The notes under the pieces were generated by a model. It was not told the origin of the DNA. It saw nothing but the letters and a program-made list of their open reading frames with translations, and searched no databases. Positions 25,860 through 34,998 of a stretch of DNA of 64,000 bases are shown here, in pieces. Both the position numbers and the translations under genes were made by a program. Every line of letters starts with the position of its first letter. Position 1 is the first letter of the stretch. Source of the DNA: Pseudoselenomonas ruminantium (GTDB lineage Bacteria > Bacillota > Negativicutes > Selenomonadales > Selenomonadaceae); assembly GCA_015058575.1 (NCBI GenBank), contig SVBZ01000005.1, positions 1 through 64,000 of the forward strand, given 5' to 3'.

Positions 25860-27164
25860 TTGCCAAAGGTGGCATTAACGACACTGGGCTGCAAAGTCAA
25901 CCAGTTTGAAACCGAAACGATGGAGGGGCTGTTCAAGCAGAAGGGGTATGAAATCGTGCCCTTTGAGGAAACGGCAGACTTCTATGTCATAAATACCTGC
26001 TCGGTCACGAGTCTGGGCGACCGCAAATCGCGGCAGATTATCCGCCGGGCGCAGCGGCAGAATGAGCAGGCGATCATCGCGGTTTGTGGCTGCTATTCGC
26101 AGGTGCATCCCGAGGAAATCAAGGCAATCGAAGGCGTGCGCGTCGTGCTGGGCACGAAGGAGCGCAGCCAGATTGTCGAGCTAGTCGAGCAGGCGGCCCG
26201 TGAGGATGGAATCATCGATGAGGTCGGCAATATCATGGAAGCCCGTGATTTTGAGGACATTCCGCTCTACGATATGCCACAGCGCACGCGCGCGTTCCTC
26301 AAGATCGAGGACGGCTGTCAGAATTTCTGTTCGTACTGCATCATTCCTTATGCGCGCGGGCCAGTCAAGTCGCGTCATTTGGACAAGATTCATGCCGAGG
26401 CCAGGAAACTTGTGGCAGCAGGGTTCAAGGAAATCGTGCTGACGGGCATCCACCTCGGTGCTTATGGCCGGGATCTTGCGGGCGATGTCACTTTGGCTGA
26501 TGCCTGCCGTGAGGTTTTGAAGGTCGATGGGCTCAAGCGCCTGCGTTTGGGATCGCTCGAATCCATCGAGCTATCGCCGGATCTCTTTGCGCTTATCCGC
26601 AGCGATGCGCGGTTTTGTGCACACCTGCATTTGCCGTTGCAGGCCGGTTCGGATGCCGTGCTCAAAGATATGAACCGTCACTACGATACGGCTGAGTTTG
26701 CCCGTCTGATTGCGCATGTGGAGCAGGAAGTGCCGGGCGTGGCGGTATCGACGGACATCATTGTGGGGTTCCCTGGCGAGACGGAAGAACAATTCCAGCA
26801 GGGGCTCGCGTTTGTTGAAAAGATGAATTTTTCACGCATGCATGTATTCCCGTATTCGCGCCGCAGCGGCACTCCTGCAGCTGAGCGCAAGGATCAGATT
26901 CCCGATCCGGTCAAGAAGGAGCGGGCGCATCGTATGCAGGAATTGGCGGCGCGCAAGACGCAGGAGTTTCATCAGCAATTCCTTGGCAAGACAGTGCGCG
27001 TCCTGTTTGAGACAAATACGGATGGTATTACGGATGGTTTGACGGATAATTACATCCGTGTCTATACGGATGGTGCAGTCGATTGCGGCGAACTTTATAC
27101 GGTTCAGCTTGAGCGGCTCTATCGTGATGGCGTTTGGGGTACAGTTACAGCGCAGGTAAAATAA
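25860..27164 (+). CDS. mtaB: tRNA ms2t6A methylthiotransferase MtaB
   Basis: A 434-residue radical SAM methylthiotransferase acting on t6A37 of ANN-decoding tRNAs. The N-terminal cluster Cys occur in TTLGCKVNQFETE, NTCSVTSLGDRKSRQ and CGCYSQ; the radical SAM site is CQNFCSYC followed by IIPYARGP, and a C-terminal TRAM-like domain follows. LGCKVN rather than GCQMN marks the MtaB/YqeV branch rather than MiaB. The start is TTG at 25860 with AAGGAGG nine bases upstream. Confidence 0.93.
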   Translation: MPKVALTTLGCKVNQFETETMEGLFKQKGYEIVPFEETADFYVINTCSVTSLGDRKSRQIIRRAQRQNEQAIIAVCGCYSQVHPEEIKAIEGVRVVLGTKERSQIVELVEQAAREDGIIDEVGNIMEARDFEDIPLYDMPQRTRAFLKIEDGCQNFCSYCIIPYARGPVKSRHLDKIHAEARKLVAAGFKEIVLTGIHLGAYGRDLAGDVTLADACREVLKVDGLKRLRLGSLESIELSPDLFALIRSDARFCAHLHLPLQAGSDAVLKDMNRHYDTAEFARLIAHVEQEVPGVAVSTDIIVGFPGETEEQFQQGLAFVEKMNFSRMHVFPYSRRSGTPAAERKDQIPDPVKKERAHRMQELAARKTQEFHQQFLGKTVRVLFETNTDGITDGLTDNYIRVYTDGAVDCGELYTVQLERLYRDGVWGTVTAQVK

Positions 27165-27281
27165 TTTTTCACGGTTTAGCAGGGAATTTGCGATTCTTCG
27201 CGAATAACTATAAAAGTATCGTGTTTGCAGCTATTCATAGCAGGCACGCAAAGAGCAAATCCAGCAAAGGAGGTGTTATAG

Positions 27282-27629
27282 ATGGCAGATTGTATTTTTT
27301 GCAAGATTGCGCAGAAGGAAATTCCTTCCAGTCTTGTCTATGAGGATGAACAGGTTGTAGCATTCAAAGATCTTGAGCCGCAGGCTCCGGTTCATGTGCT
27401 GGTCATTCCGAAGAAGCATGTGGAAAGTGTGCTGGCCCTTACAGATGAGGATAAAGCGATGGTAGCGCATATCCTTGCCGATGTGGTGCCACAGCTGGCC
27501 CGTGAGCTCGGTGTAGACGAGAAAGGCTTCCGTGTTGTCACAAATACGGGGGCAGAAGGTGGCCAGAGCGTCAAGCATCTGCATTTCCACCTCTTGGGCG
27601 GCCGTTCCATGCAGTGGCCGCCAGGCTGA
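27282..27629 (+). CDS. hinT: HIT family purine nucleoside phosphoramidase
   Basis: A 115-residue HIT protein with CIFCKIAQKEIPS at the N-terminus and the catalytic histidine triad in KHLHFHLLGGR. HinT enzymes hydrolyse AMP-lysine and aminoacyl-adenylates. AAAGGAGGTG lies eight bases before the ATG. The 117 bases upstream hold no clear promoter. Confidence 0.94.
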   Translation: MADCIFCKIAQKEIPSSLVYEDEQVVAFKDLEPQAPVHVLVIPKKHVESVLALTDEDKAMVAHILADVVPQLARELGVDEKGFRVVTNTGAEGGQSVKHLHFHLLGGRSMQWPPG

Positions 27630-27648
27630 TAAGTCTTGCGATTATGTG

Positions 27649-27678
27649 TTGACATGACTTGCTTTGCTGATGTATAAT
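27649..27678 (+). promoter_or_regulatory. rpsU promoter
   Basis: TTGACA at 27649-27654 and TATAAT at 27673-27678, spacing 18, perfect boxes. Confidence 0.8.
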
Positions 27679-27738
27679 TGTGTGGTGTAGTTATGAAAAC
27701 ACAAACTCCCAAGTTAAGTGGAGGGGGGGAAATGATAG

Positions 27739-27921
27739 ATGGCAAACGAAATCAAAGTTGGTAAAAACGAATCGATCGATAGTGCTCTCCGCCGCTTCAA
27801 GCGTATGTCCCAGAAAGCTGGTACGCTGGCTGAAGTGAGAAAACGTGAACATTACGAGAAACCGAGCGTTCGCCGCAAGAAGAAATCTGAGGCAGCTCGT
27901 AAACGCAAGTTCCGCGGTTAA
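27739..27921 (+). CDS. rpsU: 30S ribosomal protein S21
   Basis: A 60-residue, very basic protein with the S21 pattern [16 protein letters not shown] and a Lys/Arg-rich tail. It has its own promoter and a terminator right after the stop, consistent with high, independent expression. A G-rich stretch (GGAGGGGGGGAAA) upstream serves as ribosome site. Confidence 0.96.
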   Translation: MANEIKVGKNESIDSALRRFKRMSQKAGTLAEVRKREHYEKPSVRRKKKSEAARKRKFRG

Positions 27922-27938
27922 TCCTTGGATGATTTGCG

Positions 27939-27976
27939 TGAGGCGCCTGTCCTTAGTGGCAGGCGCCTCATTTACT
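27939..27976 (+). terminator. Terminator between rpsU and yqeY
   Basis: Eleven-base perfect stem 27939-27949 with 27960-27970, ten-base loop, short T tail (TTTACT). Confidence 0.75.
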
Positions 27977-27996
27977 TATAGAAAGAGGGAAATAGT

Positions 27997-28443
27997 ATGT
28001 CACTGAAAGAACAGCTGACGGCTGATATGAAAGAGGCCATGAAGTCCCATGACAAGGATCGCCTGGCCGTTATCCGCATGGTTCGTGGTGCTATCCGCCA
28101 GCAGGAAATCGACGGTCAGAAAGAACTTAGCGATGAAGATGTCATTGCTGTCATGAGCAAGGAAATCAAGATGCGCAGGGACTCCATCGAAGAGTTCAAG
28201 AAGGGTGGCCGTGAAGATCTCATTGCCAAGACGCAGGCAGAGATCGATGTACTGATGCCGTATATGCCGGCGCAGCTCTCTGAAGACGAAGTCCGTGAGC
28301 TTGTCAAGGCAGCAGTCGCTGAGACCGGTGCTGCGACACCAAAAGATATGGGCAAGGTCATGGGGGTATTGATGCCGAAGGTCAAAGGCCGTGCTGATGG
28401 CAAACTCGTCAATACGCTGGTCCGCAGCATGCTGCAGGGCTGA
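27997..28443 (+). CDS. yqeY: GatB/YqeY domain protein
   Basis: A 148-residue helical protein resembling the tail domain of GatB (LKEQLTADMKEAMKSHDKDRL, MPYMPAQLSEDEVRELV, GKVMGVLMPKVKGRADG). That domain binds tRNA in GatCAB; the role of the free protein is not settled. It follows rpsU as in B. subtilis. AAAGAGGGA precedes the ATG. Confidence 0.93.
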   Translation: MSLKEQLTADMKEAMKSHDKDRLAVIRMVRGAIRQQEIDGQKELSDEDVIAVMSKEIKMRRDSIEEFKKGGREDLIAKTQAEIDVLMPYMPAQLSEDEVRELVKAAVAETGAATPKDMGKVMGVLMPKVKGRADGKLVNTLVRSMLQG

Positions 28444-28456
28444 TTGCGTTTCCAAA

Positions 28457-28493
28457 GCCTCTTCCGTTTGCGAGCGGGAGAGGCTTTTGCTTT
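28457..28493 (+). terminator. Terminator after yqeY
   Basis: Ten-base stem 28457-28466 with 28475-28484 (one G-U), then TTTTGCTTT. Confidence 0.85.
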
Positions 28494-28558
28494 GCAAGAG
28501 GGAAAGAAGGTAAATTTTAATGATTGGCGAATATAATACACGATGGAGGTGATAAATC

Positions 28559-29188
28559 ATGGATTTCGTGAGTATTCCAGTATTGCAGATCTTGTTGCTG
28601 GCAATCATGTTCCTGGCGGTCTTTGTGGAGATAAAGACCGGGGGGATGGGCGCTGGCGTTCTGCTGGGACTGGTTGCTGCTGGCGTATTCTGGGGCAGTC
28701 AATATGTCAAAGGGCTCGTGGATCTTTATCAGATTGCCATCTTTCTCGCGGGGATACTCTGTATCATCGTAGAGATGCTGCTGCCGACGGTAGGCTTGCT
28801 GGCTGGCGTCGGTGTGGCGGCGATGCTCTATAGTGTCGTGCTGGCATTGGGCGGCGATATCAATGCGCTCTATGCTATGCTGATCGCATTCACGGCGGCT
28901 ATCGTGATTTTTGCGCTTATCGTAAAACGGCTGCCGGCGAGCAAGCTGTGGTCGCGGGTGGTACTCAAGGATCAGTCGCGGGCAAATCGCGGGTATGTGA
29001 GTTCGTCACCGAAAGATAATCTGCTCGGTAAGACGGGCGAGGTGCTCAGTGAGTTGCGGCCGGCAGGTTCGGCACTTATTGATGGCGTGCCGGTTGATGT
29101 GGTTTCTGAAGGCGTGTTTGTGCCAAAGGGCACAGCTGTCCGTGTCGTTGCTGTTGAAGGCAGCCGTGTGGTTGTACGCAAGGCCTGA
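28559..29188 (+). CDS. NfeD family membrane protein
   Basis: A 209-residue protein with about four membrane helices in residues 1-125 and a soluble OB-fold-like C-terminus (GKTGEVLSELRPAGSALIDG ... GTAVRVVAVEGSRVVVRK), the NfeD signature. It lacks the ClpP-like protease domain of long NfeD, so it is the short form. NfeD partners flotillins in membrane microdomains; floA follows 33 bases later, as in B. subtilis yqeZ-floA. GGAGGTGA precedes the ATG. Confidence 0.9.
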   Translation: MDFVSIPVLQILLLAIMFLAVFVEIKTGGMGAGVLLGLVAAGVFWGSQYVKGLVDLYQIAIFLAGILCIIVEMLLPTVGLLAGVGVAAMLYSVVLALGGDINALYAMLIAFTAAIVIFALIVKRLPASKLWSRVVLKDQSRANRGYVSSSPKDNLLGKTGEVLSELRPAGSALIDGVPVDVVSEGVFVPKGTAVRVVAVEGSRVVVRKA

Positions 29189-29221
29189 GTGCCGGATGAC
29201 AAGGTTTTATAGGAGGTTCGT

Positions 29222-30223
29222 ATGGTTGGATTAATTGGTTCTGGATTCTTTTTGGTATTGCTGATTGCATTTGTCATGATTTTCCTGCATTTTGTGCCGT
29301 TAGGGCTTTGGATTTCAGCTTTGGCAGCTGATGTGCGGGTTGGCATTATCACGCTGGTTGGTATGCGCATGCGCCGGGTGCCGCCGGCAAAGATCATTCT
29401 GCCGCTGATAAAAGCGAATAAGGCAGGACTTGATGTGATTGTCAATCAGCTTGAGGCGCATTATCTGGCTGGCGGTAACGTTGATAAGGTTGTGGATGCT
29501 CTTATTGCGGCGCATCGGGCGCAGATTCCTTTGCCGTTTGAGCGTTCGGCAGCCATCGACCTGGCGGGCCGTGACGTACTCGAAGCTGTCCAGATGAGCG
29601 TCAATCCGAAGGTCATCGAGACGCCGGTTGTTTCGGCGGTAGCCAAGAATGGCATCGAGCTTAAAATCAAAGCGAGGGTTACGGTGCGGGCCAATATCGA
29701 CCGTCTGGTCGGTGGTGCTGGCGAGCCGACAATCATCGCGCGTGTAGGTGAAGGCATCGTCACGACAGTCGGTTCGTCTGACAGCCATAATGATGTGCTG
29801 GCCAATCCGGATGATATCTCGAAGACAGTGCTTGGCAAGGGCCTTGATGCTGGCACAGCATTTGAAATCCTGTCCATCGATATCGCCGATGTCGATGTCG
29901 GACGCAACATTGGTGCAGAGCTGCAGACAGATCAGGCTGAGGCGGACAAGCGCATTGCACAGGCGAAAGCTGAGGAGCGCCGGGCTATGGCTGTGGCGAA
30001 AGAGCAGGAGATGAAGGCTTATACGCAGGAGATGGAGGCTAAGGTCGTCGAGGCGCAGGCCGAAGTCCCGCATGCTATGGCGCAAGCGCTGCGCGAAGGC
30101 AAGCTCGGGGTCATGGATTACTACAATCTCAACAATGTCCAGGCGGATACTGATATGCGCAATGCGATAAGCAATGCTGATGGCCAGACGAAAAATCAGG
30201 CACCGGTTGCACCGGTAAAATAA
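29222..30223 (+). CDS. floA: Flotillin-like protein FloA
   Basis: A 333-residue scaffold protein of functional membrane microdomains. It has a hydrophobic N-terminal hairpin (~1-38), a conserved SPFH-like domain, and a coiled coil rich in Ala/Glu (~235-290). Family landmarks are [20 protein letters not shown] and [18 protein letters not shown]. It is almost the full length of B. subtilis FloA. AGGAGG precedes the ATG. Confidence 0.95.
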   Translation: MVGLIGSGFFLVLLIAFVMIFLHFVPLGLWISALAADVRVGIITLVGMRMRRVPPAKIILPLIKANKAGLDVIVNQLEAHYLAGGNVDKVVDALIAAHRAQIPLPFERSAAIDLAGRDVLEAVQMSVNPKVIETPVVSAVAKNGIELKIKARVTVRANIDRLVGGAGEPTIIARVGEGIVTTVGSSDSHNDVLANPDDISKTVLGKGLDAGTAFEILSIDIADVDVGRNIGAELQTDQAEADKRIAQAKAEERRAMAVAKEQEMKAYTQEMEAKVVEAQAEVPHAMAQALREGKLGVMDYYNLNNVQADTDMRNAISNADGQTKNQAPVAPVK

Positions 30224-30233
30224 GGAGGACATC

Positions 30234-30752
30234 ATGGATACGATCCTGATGATTGTCTTGTTTGCCTTGTTTGCCGTATTGTCGGACAAGATAGGGCAGA
30301 AGCCCAAGGTACCAAGACGGCCGCGGGAGGAAGGCAGCCAGCTGCCACCGCCGGCGCCTGCGCCCTGGCCGCGCAAGGCACCGGCACAGAAGCAGACGGG
30401 CAGGCTCGGCTTTGAGATTCCCGAGCTGCGCAATGATCCAGCGGCGTCGCGCGAGACGGCAAAGACTGCTCCGGATACGGCCTGGCAGCAGGAGCAGGAA
30501 GCGCGGGCAAGGGAGGCAGACAGGCAGCGTGAGCTTGCCTACGAGCGCCAGCGGGCAGAGGAAGAGGCCCGTATACGCGCAGCTGAGCTCGCTGCGTATG
30601 AGCAGCAGGCTAAGATAAAGCTGCCGGCGCGGAATCCGGTGCGGCGCGCCTTGCAGATACCGGCGCTGACGCCAGCGAATGCACAGCAGGCTGTCATCCT
30701 GGCGGAGATACTCGGACGGCCTAAGGCTTATCGTAACCGTCCACGACGATAA
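30234..30752 (+). CDS. Membrane-anchored Pro/Gln/Ala-rich protein of unknown function
   Basis: A 172-residue protein not recognised as a family. One N-terminal membrane segment (MDTILMIVLFALFAVLSDKI) is followed by a basic Pro-rich stretch and then a long charged helix rich in Arg, Glu, Gln and Ala (~85-130), probably coiled coil, and a basic C-terminus. The ribosome site AAGGAGG overlaps the floA stop, so it is translated from the nfeD-floA transcript and may act at the same membrane site. Confidence 0.75.
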   Translation: MDTILMIVLFALFAVLSDKIGQKPKVPRRPREEGSQLPPPAPAPWPRKAPAQKQTGRLGFEIPELRNDPAASRETAKTAPDTAWQQEQEARAREADRQRELAYERQRAEEEARIRAAELAAYEQQAKIKLPARNPVRRALQIPALTPANAQQAVILAEILGRPKAYRNRPRR

Positions 30753-30770
30753 ATTTTATCTCGTATGACG

Positions 30771-30799
30771 ATGACAAAAATCGCGAAATGTAGTACAAT
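30771..30799 (+). promoter_or_regulatory. Probable promoter of the polyprenyl synthase gene
   Basis: ATGACA at 30771-30776 and TACAAT at 30794-30799, spacing 17; an overlapping TATAAT at 30802-30807 lacks a matching -35. Confidence 0.45.
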
Positions 30800-30850
30800 A
30801 CTATAATATATGTGACAAAACAAGAACGAGAGATTTTGTAGGTGATGAAT

Positions 30851-31822
30851 GTGTCAAACCCCATGTTTGATGTAATCGAAGCGGATCTGAAGGAGCTTAA
30901 TGAGGGACTGATCGGGGCAGTTACCTCTCCGGTAGATCTCGTGACAGAAATAGGAACACATTTGGTGACGGCGGGCGGCAAGCGCATCCGTCCGGCACTT
31001 TGCCTGTTGGCGGCCCATGGCGGTCCTGCATATAGCTTAGAGCGCCTTTTACCTTTGGCTGAAGCCTTGGAGCTCATCCACACGGCATCGCTGGTACACG
31101 ATGATGTTATCGATGAGGCTGATACGCGCCGTGGCTGTATTACGGCCAATGCGAAATGGGACAACCAGATAGCAATCCTCAGTGGCGATTATATCTTTGC
31201 CCGGGCGTTTGGCCTCATTGCCGAGGGAGACTATGGCAGCTATGTATCAAAGCGTCTGGCCGAGCTGGTCTGCAATCTGAGCGTCGGTGAGATCATCCAG
31301 GATCATACGGTCTATCAGGCTGTCAAGGATCTCGATAATTACTATAACCGCATCCAGAAGAAGACGGCGGATTTCCTGGAAATATGCTGTGAGCTCGGTG
31401 CTTTTGTCGGTGGTATGGGGAAAGACGACGTCCAGAAGCTGGCAGAGTACGGACATTGCATCGGCATGGCCTTTCAGATTACGGATGATTTGCTCGATAT
31501 TATGCAGACGTCGGAGAAAATCGGCAAGCCGGCTGGCAATGATATCCGTCAGGGCATCGTAACACTGCCGGTTATCCATGCGCTCAGCGTCAGCCAGGAT
31601 GCTGAGGAGCTTGAGAGAATCGTGACGGATTCGTCGATGACGGATGAGATGGTCATGCGGGCACTGGAGATTGTCAAGGCAACGGATGGTGTTGAGGTGG
31701 CCATGACCAAGGTCGATGAATATCTTGACCGGGCACGCAGCGTGCTGCCGGATAGTTTGTCACCAGAGATTCGTGAGGCGTTTGTCATGGTGGCTGATTT
31801 TATCGGTGATCGTGATTTTTGA
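30851..31822 (+). CDS. Trans-polyprenyl diphosphate synthase (quinone side chain)
   Basis: A 323-residue all-helical prenyltransferase that extends farnesyl or geranylgeranyl diphosphate with IPP. The first Asp-rich motif is in LVHDDVIDEADTRRG and the second is DDLLD; GGKRIRPAL marks the substrate site. Bacterial homologues make the C35-C45 tail of menaquinone, and the UbiD/UbiA pair 1.7 kb downstream fits that role. The GTG at 30851 has AGGTGA five bases upstream; the GTG at 30842 and ATG at 30845 are in-frame alternatives. Chain length cannot be read. Confidence 0.9.
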   Translation: MSNPMFDVIEADLKELNEGLIGAVTSPVDLVTEIGTHLVTAGGKRIRPALCLLAAHGGPAYSLERLLPLAEALELIHTASLVHDDVIDEADTRRGCITANAKWDNQIAILSGDYIFARAFGLIAEGDYGSYVSKRLAELVCNLSVGEIIQDHTVYQAVKDLDNYYNRIQKKTADFLEICCELGAFVGGMGKDDVQKLAEYGHCIGMAFQITDDLLDIMQTSEKIGKPAGNDIRQGIVTLPVIHALSVSQDAEELERIVTDSSMTDEMVMRALEIVKATDGVEVAMTKVDEYLDRARSVLPDSLSPEIREAFVMVADFIGDRDF

Positions 31823-31878
31823 TGGTATCGTTAGAGAGATTTAGTGCTCGTTGAGCATGAGGCGTGGAGGAATTAGTT

Positions 31879-32313
31879 ATGTTTGGAATCGGTGTTCCCG
31901 AGCTTATCCTGATTTTAGTGGTGGGCTTGATTGTTTTTGGGCCGGGCAAGCTGCCGGAGGTAGCGCGCTCGCTCGGCAAAGGCATCCGGGAGTTCAAGAA
32001 AGCAACGAATGTCTTGTCGCAGGCTATCAATGCACCGGAACAGGCTCCTGTCCAGCAGCAGGCTGCAGCACAGCAGCCTGAGCAGGCAAAGCAGCCAGCT
32101 CCGTCCGCAGCACCTGCGGAAACGCAGACGGCAACGCCGGTGAATCCGGTAGCCGCACAGCCATATCCGGCAAATGAACAGGTACCGACTGCTCCCCAGG
32201 CTGCAGTGCAGCAGCCAGTCTCGTCCGCAGCGCCTGCAGCTCCGGCCTATCAGGCACCAACACAGGATTCAGTCCGCCAGCAGATAGAGCAGCAGGCGAA
32301 AAAAGCAGAATAA
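31879..32313 (+). CDS. tatA: Twin-arginine translocase TatA, long-tailed form
   Basis: A 144-residue TatA/TatB family protein. The N-terminal helix is [20 protein letters not shown], then the amphipathic [23 protein letters not shown] low-complexity tail of ~95 residues rich in Gln, Ala and Pro follows, much longer than in typical TatA. The ATG at 31879 is eight bases after GGAGG. Whether it acts as TatA or as a TatB-like component is not decidable here. Confidence 0.85.
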   Translation: MFGIGVPELILILVVGLIVFGPGKLPEVARSLGKGIREFKKATNVLSQAINAPEQAPVQQQAAAQQPEQAKQPAPSAAPAETQTATPVNPVAAQPYPANEQVPTAPQAAVQQPVSSAAPAAPAYQAPTQDSVRQQIEQQAKKAE

Positions 32314-32338
32314 GGCTCCCGTGAAAGGGAGAAGAAGG

Positions 32339-32368
32339 CCATCACTGCCAGCAGCAGTGATGGTTTTT
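32339..32368 (+). terminator. Terminator between the two tatA genes
   Basis: Ten-base perfect stem 32339-32348 with 32354-32363, loop CAGCA, then five T. Confidence 0.9.
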
Positions 32369-32415
32369 GTTATATGTGCCATAAAGATTTCATATGCAGC
32401 CTGTGACAAGATTCA

Positions 32416-32444
32416 TTGAGATTTTTATGGTTTTTCGTTATAAT
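32416..32444 (+). promoter_or_regulatory. Promoter of the second tatA-tatC unit
   Basis: TTGAGA at 32416-32421 and TATAAT at 32439-32444, spacing 17. Confidence 0.65.
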
Positions 32445-32498
32445 AGAAACGAATGAATACTATCGCGTTAATGCATTGTTTTTTAGGAGGATATTTTT

Positions 32499-32717
32499 AT
32501 GTTTAGTCCATGGCAAGCCGGAATTGTAGTATTGATTGCGCTCATTATCTTTGGGCCAAGCCGTTTGCCGGAAATCGGCAAAGCTCTTGGCAAGGGGATC
32601 CGTGAGTTCAAATCGAGTGCTACTGGCGAAGAAGCAAAGCCCGAGGAGAAGATGATGACTAATGTGACGGAGCAGCCGAAGGAACTGCCGCCGAAATCGG
32701 ATACGACGAAGCAGTAA
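32499..32717 (+). CDS. tatA: Twin-arginine translocase TatA, short form
   Basis: A 72-residue TatA with [33 protein letters not shown] and a short charged tail. It polymerises to form the Tat pore. TAGGAGGA lies seven bases before the ATG and tatC begins 15 bases after the stop, so this copy is the one co-expressed with TatC. Confidence 0.92.
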   Translation: MFSPWQAGIVVLIALIIFGPSRLPEIGKALGKGIREFKSSATGEEAKPEEKMMTNVTEQPKELPPKSDTTKQ

Positions 32718-32732
32718 GCCAGGTGGGGTTAC

Positions 32733-33512
32733 ATGGCAGAAGAGAAACAATATGAAGAAATAGCGGCTCCCAAACCGCGGGGAGTCATCGAGCCGGATTC
32801 AGTGGAGTATGTTCAGGATGATGGCAGCATGTCGCTGGTCGCACACCTGACCGAACTCCGCAGCCGGCTCATAAAATGCCTGGTGGCCGTAGCACTTGGC
32901 AGCTGTGTAGGGTATTATTTCATCGAAGACATCATGCATTACATCACCCTGCCGGCTGGCAAGCTCTACTACATGCAGCCGTCCGAGGCATTTTTCACGT
33001 ATTTGAAGGTTGCTTGTGTCGCCGGGTTCCTGTTGGCTTTGCCAGTCGTATTCTGGCATATCTGGCGCTTTTTCCTGCCGGCACTAACGCATAAGGAGCG
33101 GGCCGTCCTCGGCATTGTCGTGCCGGCTTCGGTCATCCTGTTCTTTGCCGGCTTGGCCTTTTCGTTTTTCCTTGTACTTCCGGCTGGCATTCGCTTCTTT
33201 ATGGGATTCAATAGTGCTGAGCTTGAAGCGATGTTTTCGGTTAATAAATACTTTGATTTTGTCATTATGTTCGTGCTACCGTTTGGCTTTATCTTTGAGC
33301 TGCCGCTCGTCATTACGATCATGGGCAAGATGGGCATCATAACTTCAGCGTTCCTGAAGAAGTACCAGCGCATCATCATTTTCCTGTCGTTTGTAGCTGG
33401 TGCAATCATTACGCCGACACCGGATATTTTTACGCAGTCGATGATTGCGTTGCCGATCATTGTGCTTTACGAGGTCGGCTATTTTATCGTTCGTTATGTC
33501 CTGCGCCGTTGA
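32733..33512 (+). CDS. tatC: Sec-independent protein translocase TatC
   Basis: A 259-residue receptor of the Tat pathway with six membrane helices. The N-terminal motif HLTELRSRL and the periplasmic FxF region (PSEAFFTYLKVA) are typical. An extra ~30 residues precede the first helix. No tatB is recognisable, so the system may be a TatA/TatC type as in Gram-positive relatives. ubiD follows after 25 bases. Confidence 0.94.
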   Translation: MAEEKQYEEIAAPKPRGVIEPDSVEYVQDDGSMSLVAHLTELRSRLIKCLVAVALGSCVGYYFIEDIMHYITLPAGKLYYMQPSEAFFTYLKVACVAGFLLALPVVFWHIWRFFLPALTHKERAVLGIVVPASVILFFAGLAFSFFLVLPAGIRFFMGFNSAELEAMFSVNKYFDFVIMFVLPFGFIFELPLVITIMGKMGIITSAFLKKYQRIIIFLSFVAGAIITPTPDIFTQSMIALPIIVLYEVGYFIVRYVLRR

Positions 33513-33537
33513 GGCAGGATTTTAGGGAGGAAATAAT

Positions 33538-34998
33538 TTGGCTTTTAAGGATTTACGGGAATTTATCGCGGCGCTTGAAAACCGCGGCCTGCTCAAGCGC
33601 ATCCAGACGGAAGTAGACCCCGAGCTGGAAATCACGGAAATCACAGATCGTGTGTCCAAGATGGAAGGCGATAAGAATGTAGCATTGTTGTTCGAGAACG
33701 TCAAAGGATCGAAGATGCCGGTGCTCATGAATGCGTTCGGCAGCTATGAGCGCATGGCACTTGCTTTGGGCGTAGAAAAGCTTGACGATGTCGCCGATGA
33801 ATTGCGCGAGATGATGAAGCTGCCATATGTTTCGTTGCAGAATAAGATGAGCGTGGTCACGATGATTCCGATGATCAAGCGGGCTATCAATTTTCCGAAA
33901 TACGTCAAGAATGCGCCGTGCCAGGAGGTCGTCGAGACGGAAAATCCGAATCTCGATGAAATCCCTATTCTAAAATGCTGGCCGGATGATGGCGGCCCGT
34001 TTGTCACGCTGCCGCTCGTGTTTACCAAGAACCCAAAGACGGGCAAACGCAATGTCGGCATGTACCGTCTGCAGAAATATGACAGCCGTACGACGGGCAT
34101 GCACTGGCATATCCATAAGAACGGCGCGGAGAACTTCCGCGATACGAAGGCGCAGGGCGGCGACCGCATTGAGGCGGCGGTGGCTATCGGCACCGATCCA
34201 GTCGTGACTTATGCGGCGACAGCACCGCTGCCGCGCGATATCGATGAGATGGTCTTTGCAGGTTTCCTGCGCCATAAATCAGTCGAGATGGTCAAATGCA
34301 AGACGGTCGACATCGAAGTGCCGGCCAATGCAGAGATTATTCTCGAGGGATATGTCATGACCAATGAGGTACGCCGCGAGGGCCCGTTTGGCGATCATAC
34401 GGGATATTATTCGCTGGCCGATGATTATCCGGTATTCCATATTACGGCTATCACGCACCGTAAGGATGCCATTTATTCCGCAACGGTCGTTGGCAAGCCG
34501 CCAATGGAGGACTGCTATCTGGCCAAGGCGACAGAGCGTATTTTCCTGCCGCTTTTGCAGCAGATGCAGCCGGAAATCATTGATATCAACATGCCGTTGG
34601 AGGGCGTGTTCCATGATTGCTGCATCGTATCCATCAAGAAATCGTATCCGATGCAGGCACGTAAAGTCATGCATGCACTTTGGGGCATGGGCCAGATGAT
34701 GAATGTCAAGATGATCATCGTCGTCGATGCACATGTCAATGTCCAGGATTTGAAGGAAGTTTGGTGGCGTGTCTACAATAACATCGATGCGAAGCATGAT
34801 CTTGAGATTGTCGAGGGGCCGCTGGATGTGCTTGACCATTCTTCGCCAATGGCGAAATGGGGGGCCAAGCTCGGCATTGATGCTACGAAGACCTGGCCCG
34901 AAGAAGGGCATACGCGTGAGTGGCCGGAGGAAATCAGCATGTCTGAGGATATCCGGAAAAAGGTCGATGCCAAGTGGAAGGAGCTTGGTCTCGATTGA
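33538..34998 (+). CDS. UbiD family decarboxylase (menaquinone pathway)
   Basis: A 486-residue prenyl-FMN-dependent decarboxylase. Family features are FKDLREFIAALENRGLLKRI at the N-terminus, MHWHIHKNGAENFRD, the active-site region NEVRREGPFGDHTGYYS with its Arg/Glu residues, and VVDAHVNVQDL. Members decarboxylate an aromatic intermediate in ubiquinone or futalosine-type menaquinone synthesis; the adjacent MqnP-like prenyltransferase favours the latter (MqnL role). The start is TTG at 33538, seven bases after GGGAGG. The UbiX-like flavin prenyltransferase needed for the cofactor is not in the window. Confidence 0.9.
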   Translation: MAFKDLREFIAALENRGLLKRIQTEVDPELEITEITDRVSKMEGDKNVALLFENVKGSKMPVLMNAFGSYERMALALGVEKLDDVADELREMMKLPYVSLQNKMSVVTMIPMIKRAINFPKYVKNAPCQEVVETENPNLDEIPILKCWPDDGGPFVTLPLVFTKNPKTGKRNVGMYRLQKYDSRTTGMHWHIHKNGAENFRDTKAQGGDRIEAAVAIGTDPVVTYAATAPLPRDIDEMVFAGFLRHKSVEMVKCKTVDIEVPANAEIILEGYVMTNEVRREGPFGDHTGYYSLADDYPVFHITAITHRKDAIYSATVVGKPPMEDCYLAKATERIFLPLLQQMQPEIIDINMPLEGVFHDCCIVSIKKSYPMQARKVMHALWGMGQMMNVKMIIVVDAHVNVQDLKEVWWRVYNNIDAKHDLEIVEGPLDVLDHSSPMAKWGAKLGIDATKTWPEEGHTREWPEEISMSEDIRKKVDAKWKELGLD

